Shown here one piece after another: positions 54,401-62,000 of a stretch of 64,000 nt of DNA (the stretch's first letter is position 1; every line of letters starts with the position of its first letter). Source of the DNA: Andrena cerasifolii. Lineage: Eukaryota; Arthropoda; Insecta; Hymenoptera; Andrenidae. The translations under genes were made by a program, and so were the position numbers. The notes beneath the pieces are model-generated. The model was not told the DNA's origin and did no database searches. It saw only the letters and a list, made by a program, of their open reading frames with translations. The stretch lies in the NCBI RefSeq assembly GCF_050908995.1, contig NC_135132.1:10721001-10785000 (forward strand). Reading direction: 5' to 3'.

Positions 54401-57400
54401 TCACTTCGCGCCAGCGGTGGAATTAAAAAGCGCGAAACTCGTCAGGAGAAACACAAAACGCGTCTACTTTTGGATCTGATGCCTCGTTAATTACGATTTT
54501 CACTTCTCCGAGCTACGGTGTTTAATAAATAATTAATGGAGACACGTGGCGAGAGAAATCAGTGGAATTAATGAAAGAGGTGGCTTTTTTATACGTCGTT
54601 TTTGGGGCTTGCAAGTGGAAGGGATTGGAAGGTGGTTTGTGGCTGAAGGCTTGTAAGATGGTAGCTGGAGTTTGGGGCGAGTTTCTATGGTGTTTGTTTG
54701 GGGGGAATCGTCTATCGTCTGACTTCGGTCGCCGTGGCTGCCACACGAATACCCACAGACACACGCGCGGTACGTGTGTCGTAAGTCGATTTAATTAGCG
54801 GACTTCCACGCCGCGAAGTCGGGCCATTGTTCCCGGAATTAGGATTTTTACCACGACGTCCTCTCTCGACTGGCTATTATTACCGCAATCAACGTATCCG
54901 GCATTTTTCAACCGTTTCATTCCCATTCCAGCCTTTCCCCTTCCTTCCCAGTCCCCCTTTGTGCGTTTCGATCCCCCCTCGATCGACCTAGATCGTCATT
55001 TTATCCAATTCCTTCGGGGCACCGTAATGGTCCTCTGCTGCCTCGAGATTCTGGAATGGGTGGGTGTGATTTATCGTGGTAAGTTTTGGTTCAAGTAGCG
55101 AGGGTTGAAGGGTTCTAGGAGCAGAGAGTTTAGAATATTTGGGGAATTTCGAATTCCATTTTCAGAAATTTTGGAATGGTTTTCTGTTGAAATGCGAGCA
55201 TTTCGTACTGCATTCGAACGAGTCGAAGACTGGCGAGTACAAAGAGTTTAAAAGTTTTTTTCAGAATTCTTTTGGAATTTCTTCGGAGGGAGTTAAAGAC
55301 CTTTGAGAGTAGAAACTCTTTCATACTGCACCAATGATTTCGCCTAAATTTTCCAAAAAGAATGGACAGATATTCTTGAAACAACCAAGTTTCAATTTTA
55401 TGTTAAATTGAAATATTTTTCGCGATGTAATATTGGACTGTTTTTTCGAAGAAACAAACGTCGGTCCGCGGACTCTTCTCGAGAGGGAGATTAGCTGTGA
55501 CAAAATCAAAAAACGGCAGCTGGTAGCCACACCACATCGAGACAAAAAATACTCAGTGTGTGCTCTTTCTTTCTTGTGTAATCGTGTGTGAGTTTTACAC
55601 CTGTGTGTGTACAAAAATATATCTATACAGAGAGAAAGATATATAGAGAAAATGCACAGAGTGAGACACCTGAAAGAAACACTTAAATGTCACTAATACT
55701 TCTGAATCGGTGAAAGTCTCATCAGACACAAACAGAAAAATACAGTGACAGAATATTCTTCAAATGGAGCTGCAAATATTGCTGAATGTAGCAGGACTCT
55801 GAAGCACTTTGAACTCGAAACGTCTACCACAAAATCAATTTTTCCCAAAACTTTATCTGTATGTAATCCAAAAACAGGAGATTCAATTATTTTCTAAAAA
55901 AATCTACAGCTTCGATCAAAATTAACAAGTCCACCCAATTCCTTGACAGAATTATAACTTCCAGCGGAAAATAAATTTTGGATCCACTTTCTTCCCATTA
56001 CTTTCCAATCTGCAGAAAAATTCTATTCATGATGAAATTTTCATGTTTCAGAAATAATAGACACATTTGAGTGTTCATTTCCCTCGGGTGTTTCATTCCG
56101 TACATATATCAATATCGATTATAGAAATCAATCAGGTGTGGTGCTGTTCACGCTCGATTTTTCGCGGGTGCCACTCAAAAAACACATCAGTGAGGCAAAA
56201 AATACAAAAAGTACACGCGACGGTGTGTCTCCCCCTCTCGTCGGCAACACTCAGCTCGTTTCGAGGAGAAAAGAAATAATATATATATCTTTTTTTTATC
56301 AACGAACTGTAAGCGAAAGACGACCGCCACCAAAAGCTCGTCTGGGAGAAAAAAACTGAACGAAAATTCAAGGAAAACCACCACTCGATCCTTCATTTCT
56401 TTGCAAAAGCTACTTCGATTATCTCCATGCTCCATGGTGGCTGAAAAATATACCTACTCGAGGAAATATTTTTCGAGAAACCTTCGGGGCGTATCGATTA
56501 GAGTTCGAGGAGCACGATAGAAATGAAGCTCGAGTGGCTAAACACAGGAAGAACCGAGTAATAAAAATTAAACGAAAAGGAAGCAAAGTTACGGTAACGA
56601 AAATAAAAGCGAAATGCGCGGGGCCCAGTGCACTTTGGATGCAAATTTTTGGTTTCAAAATATGTCCAATTTTGTTTCCGTGAAAAATACGCTGGGACCG
56701 ATGCACGCAAGCGAGAATGAGGGAACTTAAAGCAGGAACGTGAAAATAAGAAAAGAATATTGAAATATAATGTTTAACCCTGCAAAATGGGGTGCAGTCC
56801 TTCTGGTTGAAGTATTGATTTGTATTTGACGGAATTAGTTGATTTTTTTAGCATATATCGAGAGCTTTTCGAGAGAAAGTTGAGCGGGTATTGATTGACA
56901 GAGGCGCGAGTAGTATAAATAGATGAAGTCTGTAAGTGTCTGACCAAGGGTGGGATATACTACTGGGGAAATCATTCAGCGCTCGAATTATGAATTTATT
57001 TCAATTTCTTGCAGGCTAGCGTTTACTGGAGCTTTTTAGTAAACCGTGGGCAGTCAAACGAATTGAATTGATCATTCTTAATTTCAGAAAAATGCAAGTA
57101 TTTTCTACGAAAGTCTTCTAAAGTGATTAGCTACTGCTGTTGAATGTATTTTTTGCGGGCGATATTTTCTATATAGAAGTAAGGTGCTTCTATACGCCAT
57201 TCTGTGTAATAATTCTCGAGACTGTTCAATGGTACGATGAAAATTGAGAAACCAGAAGACTGCACATTTTGCATTTATCTCCACCCAAGGGTGAGGACCC
57301 TTCTCGGCTCCCGAGTGCTAACGTCATAATTCTTATGAAATTTTGAAACTATTTTTTCCAACCTTTTCCCACAAAACCCAAGCACTCAGGGGTGGTTCGA

Positions 57401-58991
57401 CTCTAAGCAAATTTGATATAACTCTTTTTGTAAATTTTTAGCTGTATGTCTCATAGGTACCTCGTAAAATTTCTAAGGAATTTTCTAGTGCAAGTATGTA
57501 CCCTTGCCGTGAACTGCAAGAACGAAATCCGTACCCAAACCTACAGCACCCCTTCCTTTCCCATATAAAATTCCCCTAGCACTCGAGGACGCGTCCAAGG
57601 TGTATAATCTGCCCAAATACCCACCACCATCTCCATGGAACCCGGAGAGCCCAGAGAACCGAAAGATACAGAACCAAAGAACCGAAAGTGAAGGAAAAAA
57701 AAGAGAACTAAAAGAAAGAGGACGGGGTTGGTAGGCGGTGCCGCTTACCGGCGGACGTCCTCGACTTGTTCCTGGGCTTTTGCTGCTGCTGCTGCTGCGC
57801 GGACGGCGAGCTGGGCGTGTTTGCGTGCGCGTGACCGACCAACAACTTGGTGTCGACGTTGACGCCTGTGGCGGCCACGCCGCTCGCGTTCCCGGCCCCG
57901 TTCCCGGCCCCGGCGGCTGGATGATGCCCGAATAGACCGGACGAGACCGCGGCGGTCCCGTTGTGCGGATTGTGGGACGAAGACGAAGAGGACGCCGACG
58001 AGGAGGCCGCGTGATGATGGTGATGGTGGTGGTGGTGGGTGGCGCTTGGGTACTGCAGGTGCTGGTACATGTTATACGCGGTGCTCGCCGGGTCGTACTG
58101 CGAGGCGGAGGTCGCGTGGTGGTTGTTGGAAGCTGCCGCGGCCGCGGCCGCAGCAGCGGCAGCCGCAGCGGCCGCGTAGCTCTCCCTGCAAGACGGTGAG
58201 CTAGCACCACCGCTGCCACCACCACCCCCGCCACCACCCGCCACGCTGTTTCCCTGATACGCGGCCTCTTGTTGCTGCTGCTGTTGTTGCTGCTGCTGCT
58301 GCTGCTGTTGCTGTTGCTGCTGCTGTTGCGCGGCGCTCGCCTGTTGGCTGCCCGACTGGTTATTACCTTCGCGTTGCTTCACCTGCCCACCGCCGTTCGC
58401 TCCGGTCCCGGCGTTCCCGGCGTTCGTGGACCCGTTGTGCTGCTGGTGGGGCGGGGACGGGGCCCCGTGATGGTGGCCCAGCATCACGCTGGGCTTCACG
58501 TCGCACGAGCTGGCTCCGGACGCGCCCAACGCGTCCTGGTGGTGCATGAACGCACCCATCACCGCTGCGTGCGCAACCGCCGCTTGGTACTCGCTGCTGG
58601 CCCCGCCGCCAAGCCCTGATAAGGGATTGCTGCTGGTGTTGTTGTTGTTCGCGCTACTGTTGTTGTTGTTCGAGCTGGACGTGGTGCTGGCGGTTATGCT
58701 GTCCGGAGTAGCGTCTTTCGGTGGAGTCGGCGGAAAGGAGAATAGATGGTGGCCAGCTCCACCGTGGCTGGATAGACTGCCCGTGGTCGGCGCCAGGGAG
58801 GAACCAAGGGGGCTTTGCGGCTTGTCGTCGTTCACCGCGCCACCAGTCGCTCCTGTCGACGTGGGAAAGCCCCACGGTGTCTTCGACGTGTCTGCCCCGC
58901 TGCCGGAGAGCCACGGGTGCAGCACCGAGCTGTGAAAGTGGGGCCGACAGACCTGACTGACCGGGCCGCTCGCCACGCCGCTGCTCGACAT
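12415..58991 (-). CDS. grn: GATA1/2/3-class zinc-finger transcription factor (grain orthologue), six coding exons
   Basis: The spliced coding sequence joins 58991-57749, 52526-52381, 21501-21376, 13616-13427, 13278-13076 and 12441-12415. The lengths 1243, 146, 126, 190, 203 and 27 total 1935 nt, giving 644 residues plus stop, and every junction keeps phase. The N-terminal finger uses C419, C422, C440 and C443, and the C-terminal finger uses C473, C476, C494 and C497; both have 17-residue loops and CNAC second knuckles. A basic tail with KKEGIQTRNRK and SKSKKKK follows. LFSFPPTPPKDATPDS at residues 83-98 and CRPHFHS near residue 15 resemble vertebrate GATA2/3, which separates it from pannier/serpent-type GATA4/5/6. 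The family binds WGATAR sites in the nucleus; fly grain acts in organ shaping and motor neuron identity. The last coding exon is the least certain part. The N-terminal region is longer than I expect for the family because of homopolymer tracts. Confidence 0.88.
12442..13075 (-). other. grn: grn intron 5 (634 bp, predicted)
   Basis: It runs from the GTGAGT donor to the acceptor ctgtttctctgatttcag. It includes three copies of a 10-bp TCGCGCCGCG unit at 12996-13025. The intron depends on the predicted last coding exon being right. Confidence 0.6.
12996..13025 (+). repeat. TCGCGCCGCG minisatellite, 3 copies
   Basis: Three consecutive 10-bp GC-only units lie just downstream of the exon 5 donor, inside the predicted intron 5. 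Reading through them produces the Arg-rich extension discussed under exon 5. Confidence 0.85.
13076..13278 (-). CDS. grn: grn coding exon 5: His/Pro-rich C-terminal region
   Basis: The exon encodes the end of codon 569 and residues 570-636. It contains SQHHHTMHPAMQHYMYH, a glycine-rich segment, PPAPPPIHP, an HS-repeat (HSHSHSHSHH) and then MTSLQGLQLAATTNAM. The donor ATG|GTGAGT is strong and phase 0. If it is not used, the frame runs about 53 more codons to a stop near 12887 through a TCGCGCCGCG simple repeat, giving an Arg-rich tail that looks non-coding. Splicing is therefore preferred. Confidence 0.88.
13279..13426 (-). other. grn: grn intron 4 (148 bp)
   Basis: This short phase-1 intron has a GTAAGT donor and a TTGCAG acceptor. 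It is by far the shortest intron of the gene. The reading frame stays open from exon 4 well into it, so the exon boundary rests on the splice sites and on phase match with exon 5. Confidence 0.85.
13427..13616 (-). CDS. grn: grn coding exon 4: basic tail after the C-terminal finger
   Basis: The exon encodes residues 506-568 plus one base of codon 569. It opens VNRPLTMKKEGIQTRNRK and continues into SSKSKKKK, closely matching the C-terminal extension of GATA2/3 that contacts the minor groove and includes nuclear-localisation residues. A glycine-rich stretch and a segment with DMIKASGHLDLDNKPF follow. The acceptor is TTTTGCAG|GTG and the donor ATGG|GTAAGT. Confidence 0.94.
13617..21375 (-). other. 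grn: grn intron 3 (7.8 kb)
   Basis: This phase-0 intron runs between the C-finger exon and the basic-tail exon. It includes a hAT-like terminus with AATTATTCGA palindromes at 19809-19914 and GC-rich stretches around 16400-17450 and 18800-19600. The open frames there (up to about 187 codons, both strands) show no recognisable domain and overlap one another. No RNA gene is recognised. Confidence 0.75.
19809..19914 (+). repeat. hAT-like single terminus with clustered palindromes
   Basis: Begins TAGGGCTGTAACGAATATTCG, a hAT-type end shape. It contains AATTATTCGA-ATAA-TCGAATAATT (19871-19894) and GGTTTATG-T-CATAAACC (19898-19914), both perfect inverted repeats. No matching opposite end is found nearby, so this is probably a fragment. 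Confidence 0.5.
21376..21501 (-). CDS. grn: grn coding exon 3: C-terminal GATA zinc finger
   Basis: The exon has exactly 42 codons (residues 464-505), beginning SAARRAGTSC and ending YYKLHN. The ligands are CANC and CNAC, with 17 residues between them including TTTLWRRNQAGEPV. This finger, with the following basic tail, is the main DNA-binding unit of the family. The acceptor is ctgcag|AGC and the donor AAC|GTAAGT. The intron sequence just upstream stays open in the same frame and includes an in-frame ATG about 25 codons before the acceptor; I treat that as intron. Confidence 0.96.
31633..31777 (+). repeat. Perfect 16-bp inverted repeat in AT-rich DNA
   Basis: AGAATATGAACCACAA at 31633-31648 is the exact reverse complement of TTGTGGTTCATATTCT at 31762-31777. 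The surrounding AT-rich block (about 31400-31900) differs from the rest of the intron and also holds the palindrome CCGGCGCCGG near 31570. It may be part of a decayed transposon. No target duplication is seen. Confidence 0.75.
32233..32252 (+). repeat. (AG)n microsatellite
   Basis: About ten AG dinucleotides lie in intron 2. Confidence 0.95.
35570..35765 (+). repeat. Degenerate repeat of CCCCAAGTACT-like words
   Basis: Words such as GTACTAT, CCGAG or CCAAG followed by TATC, ATTCT or ATGCTC recur about every 20-25 bp, with many substitutions. It looks like an old, decayed minisatellite. Confidence 0.45.
37930..38110 (+). repeat. GAATTC-dense field
   Basis: Six GAATTC sites occur in about 180 bp, mostly inside GGAATTCC or AGAATTCT contexts, against a chance expectation of one per 4 kb. 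Similar fields occur near 27850-28140, 37140-37340 and 41500-41640, all in intron 2. Confidence 0.7.
38330..38351 (+). repeat. GC-only palindrome with 10-bp arms
   Basis: GCGGGCGCGC and GCGCGCCCGC are exact reverse complements separated by two bases (GA). They sit in a stretch rich in GTGTACGCG-type alternating sequence. Confidence 0.9.
38660..38985 (+). repeat. Degenerate GGGCCTAGAT-like repeat field
   Basis: Words like GGGCC, GCCTAGAT, GCCCAGAA and AGACCTAGG recur every 15-30 bp through the stretch. There is no reading frame of interest, and it looks like a decayed minisatellite. Confidence 0.5.
40050..40185 (+). repeat. Pyrimidine-rich CTTCCCACCTTCAAATT repeat, locus A
   Basis: Imperfect copies of CTTCCCACCTTCAAATTTTC follow one another. 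A 21-bp stretch starting CAAGCTTCCC at 40140 recurs identically at 45515, which links this field to locus B. Confidence 0.65.
41694..41706 (+). repeat. 13-base poly-C run
   Basis: An uninterrupted run of 13 C in intron 2. Length is uncertain in any assembly. Confidence 0.95.
43884..44384 (+). mobile_element. Tc1/mariner-like non-autonomous element
   Basis: GGGTAGATGTCCCAATTACC at 43886 is mirrored by GGTAATCGAGACATCTACCC ending at 44382, giving terminal inverted repeats of about 25 bp with two mismatches. Each end abuts a TA dinucleotide (43884-43885 and 44383-44384), matching the TA target duplication of Tc1/mariner elements. The 497-bp body is AT-rich, and no transposase fragment is visible. 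It differs sharply in composition from the GC-rich DNA on its left. Confidence 0.75.
45445..45602 (+). repeat. Pyrimidine-rich CTTCCCACCTTCAAATT repeat, locus B
   Basis: About seven imperfect copies of the unit seen at 40050-40185, in the same orientation. It includes the shared 21-bp identity at 45515-45535. A weaker relative may lie near 48740-48830. Confidence 0.65.
51255..51279 (+). repeat. (CGCCG)5 minisatellite
   Basis: Five tandem CGCCG units lie in intron 2, about 1.1 kb 3' of exon 2 in transcript sense. Confidence 0.9.
52381..52526 (-). CDS. grn: grn coding exon 2: N-terminal GATA zinc finger
   Basis: This 146-nt exon encodes the end of codon 415 and residues 416-463. Reading through the splice, the junction gives AEGRECVNCG, as in vertebrate GATA3 (TEGRECVNCG). 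The finger contains CVNC, TPLWRRDGTGHYL and CNACGLYYKMNGQNRPLIKPKRRL in sections, so all four zinc ligands are present. The acceptor is AATAG|AG and the donor CTG|GTAAGT. In GATA1/2/3 proteins this finger stabilises binding to double sites and contacts Friend-of-GATA cofactors. Confidence 0.95.
52527..57748 (-). other. grn: grn intron 1 (5.2 kb)
   Basis: This phase-1 intron runs from the GTAAGC donor to an AATAG acceptor. The sequence is mostly AT-rich, with short CA/TG-like and ATATAT runs near 55590-55650 and 56278-56290. An imperfect inverted pair (GACTGTCCCATAGCT near 53351 and AGTTATAGGACACCC near 53507) looks like a decayed transposon end pair. No nested gene is supported; open frames here are short and of low complexity. 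Confidence 0.8.
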
Positions 58992-58996
58992 CCTTG
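57749..58996 (-). CDS. grn: grn coding exon 1: start codon and low-complexity N-terminal region
   Basis: The ATG at 58991-58989 is the first in-frame ATG. It sits five bases inside an exon preceded by a good acceptor (tttgtttttccag), so at least one non-coding 5' exon should lie upstream. The base at -3 is A, a favourable context. The open frame upstream of this ATG begins only with a TTG inside the intron. The exon encodes residues 1-414 plus one base of codon 415 and ends at a GCCG|GTAAGC donor. It carries the GATA2/3-like motif at residues 83-98, Asn/Ser-rich runs, 20 glutamines at 222-241, a glycine run, 15 alanines at 273-287, 9 histidines at 319-327 and a serine run. In this family the region outside the fingers acts in activation and is poorly conserved. 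Confidence 0.9.
58011..58037 (-). repeat. grn: CAC/CAT tract encoding 9 histidines
   Basis: Nine histidine codons (residues 319-327) follow a Tyr/Pro/Ser stretch. Polyhistidine runs are often seen in developmental transcription factors; a nuclear speckle targeting role is reported for some families but is only inference here. Confidence 0.95.
58131..58175 (-). repeat. grn: GCN tract encoding 15 alanines
   Basis: Fifteen alanine codons in a row (residues 273-287) use mixed GCG, GCC, GCT and GCA. The mixed codons suggest that selection on the protein, rather than recent slippage, keeps the run. Confidence 0.95.
58269..58328 (-). repeat. grn: CAG/CAA tract encoding 20 glutamines
   Basis: Twenty consecutive glutamine codons lie in exon 1 (residues 222-241), with CAG interrupted by CAA at several places. 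The interruptions mean it is not a pure CAG microsatellite, so length change by slippage should be limited. Glutamine runs are common in insect transcription factors. Confidence 0.95.
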
Positions 58997-59000
58997 CTGG

Positions 59001-62000
59001 AAAAACAAACGGGAAGGTGGCCAATTAGTAAGCGATGGAAATTAATATTCAAGCTTAGGTACTCGATCAAGGAGCTTCGAGTTTCCTATAATTTCGAGGA
59101 CTCGGAGCCTTATATGTCCTACGGCTGATATGAACTATGGGCTTCGTTTAATCGAACACCAAGATGGTAGCGCTGGAAATCGATGGAGCGGGAATGGAGA
59201 ACGCGAGGGATCTCGTATCAGCGATCATTTCGCTGAAAGGAAGAACCTGATTCGTGCGTGCGCGGAATGATCGGGTTTTATACCGATCGTAAAGGCACCT
59301 AATTGCGGGGGACATCTTAATTAAGCGCGAGGCCCGTTCGCTTGACATGCGCTATTATTGGCGCCGGGGAATCGTTCACCTTTCAATTGCCATATACGCG
59401 ACCAGACTCCGCCTCTGCCGGTCTGCGCGCGTAATTACTTCTTCATTAGCGACCTCAGCTTTGCTCCAACTTTACTATCTCCTACTTTATCACGCGCATT
59501 CCACCGATTCGTCCAGGATAAATTCTATCCACGGAACAAGAATAGTATTTAAGGACAGTGCTAAAATATTCATTCAAGTCCGGGTTAGATCTACAAAACA
59601 AAGAGTAAAGCGTCACGTAAACTGGAATAATATGTATCCGATGAACCTTCCCGAATGCTCACTGCTGCTTGTCTTTCATCGAAGGAATACTTAAGGCAAA
59701 GTTCCAAGGAGGGGTCTAACGCAAATTTGCAGGCCAACAGGGGTTGACGACAACCGTCGCGCGTCGGGAAGCGAGCGCAAACCTGCTTACGTCGGTGAAG
59801 TCGGCCGAAGCGTACGATCGATATATCGAGTGGTTCTTGCTAGCGTTGCTCCGCCACCTCGGCGCGGCGGCATACGCTGATAACAAGGGAATGTTTTGCC
59901 AAACTCCACCCTCTACCCTTCCACCCGTGCAACCTCCGCTGAATTACGAGCATTAATTCGAGCTTCGAGTCACCGTCACGCTCCGTATTACTCCCTTCGA
60001 ACTTCTCTATTGCGAAAAACAGGGGATGGTAGTCCTAACTTCCTCTTTCCCCCACTGCTTCATCTTCGCTATTCTATCCACCATGATCCATTTATTATCT
60101 GTGATTAATCAGCTGATGAATCTTCATGACCGGAATGATCGAGTCACCGAGTAGTACAACCCTCCTATAATCAGACCCTCGCGAGCATCTATCGAGGTTA
60201 ACCGTTTCGTTTAGCTGGAATCAACGAGGATTGCCATGCACTATGGCTGGCTATGGCTGACACGATTGCGCTGGCGAATGGAGGATGAACGTCGCGGCGT
60301 AAAGCTGTCTAAATTTAGGAGCGTGAAACGTAATATTACGCGCGGCGAGGGGCAAGTGGGACGCGAGATGAGCAGCTGCAGCGTCACGCAATTAATCGAA
60401 TGCAACGATGCCCCGCCTGTAATTGGATCCGCTGTATTCTGGTGGTGCACCGATGGAAAGTAAACAAGACGAGCCAGATCCGCAGAGCGTCTTAGGTCGC
60501 GGTACGCGTGAAAAAATTTGGAAAATTTTCAATAATCTTTGGGTGGAAGAGGTTTGAAATCGTGGGATGACGAAGGGAGTACGAAAATAATGGTCGGACT
60601 GTTGCCTTGCCAGTGAAAGGCGGCCGAGGGAGGACACGAAGAGAGAAGAAACGAGCAGAAGAGCCAGTTCGCACTCCATGCGCAGTAAAAAGTTCCATAC
60701 TAAGGGATATTTATCATCCTCCTACCTCGTGGCCCTAACTTCGACCTCACTCTTTTTCGTCCATTTCTCCGCCACTTCTCGCAACTTTTTACTCGCACTT
60801 CGTCCTTTTTCCTTCTCGTTTGCGAGCTGAGAAGACCCTCGCCTCGTTATCTCCAAGATATTTCCGTCGACTCGGCGATTTCGCTCGAATTAATGGCTGC
60901 CGATCACCAGCTGGCCCCGGGTGACCACCTCGCGATTTTCACACATTCTTGCAAACATTTCGAGCGTTTTCTCAGGTTAATCAAGCTGTTCTTAGACCTT
61001 TGGCGAGGGAGAGATTTAGAAATTCACGCTATCGTAAAAAATTGGAACTCCCGCTTTAAAGCGCTCAAGAAACATAAGTAAGATAAAACAGAACGAAGCG
61101 AAGGAGTAACTGAAAATTCACATTCAGATAGAAGAGTATTTGAAGAAGAAGGAATAGTTGCGTTAGTCGGAGAAAGGAAACGTGTACTCGCGGAGATTCA
61201 TAGCCCCTTGGCCACAAGGAGCACGCGTCGCCAGCCAAATAACGTTTCTATCTCGACCGTCCGCCTCGAATCATGATCCATAAATCGCGGCGCGTATGAT
61301 CGCGGTCGTTGAACGTGGCACGCGTGCCCCCGTAAATTTTCGTCGGAGGAAGTTGGCAAACGCCTCGACGACGACGGAAAAAGGAGAAAAAGCCGCGGAA
61401 CAGGCTCTCATTAAGGTGCGAGGAGCTCCTTAGGCGTCGATTCCCAAGGCGCTCCTTTCGAAACAGGTCGCCTCTAATATGGCGCCGCTTTTCCATCGCC
61501 TGGCTCCGTATTTTTCTCGATCGTGAACTTCCAAGCGTTTCAACGCAACAGCATTTTCCATTACTCTACTCTCTACAGGGCGACTCTAAAAAAAAGGACA
61601 AACGTAACTGCCTTTCAAATTTTGCTAAAAAGTTTTTCCTAAGTTTTGTTTAAAATTTTGAAGAAGTATGTGGAGCTTGAATGGAGTTGCGTTCATCCAT
61701 TCCAGGACGAGGAACGATCGTCCGGCGATAATGTTGCAAGATCTACGCGCGATCTAGATCGTGGCCATTAATCGCTTACTCGATCGCCACGACTCCGTGC
61801 GAGACTACGCCCACGCGCGCTGAAAATATTCGATCCAATAAGTTATACCAGCCGGGATACGACATTCCGACAGTTAATATGATAATTGACTCGTCGGCTG
61901 AATATCTAGCAGGGGATCGAGTTCGCGATGCACGGCGTGACAGGAAATTCATTGGCTTGATTGCAACGCGCTTCGAGATTCGGGCCGTTGTTTCACCGAG

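Noticed and set aside
57485..58237. 250-codon open frame overlapping grn exon 1 in another minus-strand frame
   Set aside because: It is a Thr/Arg/Pro-rich shadow of the repetitive GCN, CAN and GGN codons of the real exon.
58269..58619. Plus-strand Leu-rich open frame antisense to exon 1
   Set aside because: The leucine run is the antisense reading of the polyglutamine tract, and no independent coding evidence exists.
12415..58991. Assignment as pannier, serpent or GATAe
   Set aside because: The LFSFPPTPPKDATPDS motif and the AEGRECVNCG entry to the first finger are GATA1/2/3 features, so grain is the better match.
58992..59024. Earlier translation start giving 11 more residues (MATFPFVFPAR)
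   Set aside because: That frame starts at TTG, not ATG, and its codons are the pyrimidine tract and AG of the splice acceptor at 58997.
61575..61690. CAGGGCGACTC sequence as a transposon end
   Set aside because: Only one possible end is visible, with no inverted partner or target duplication.
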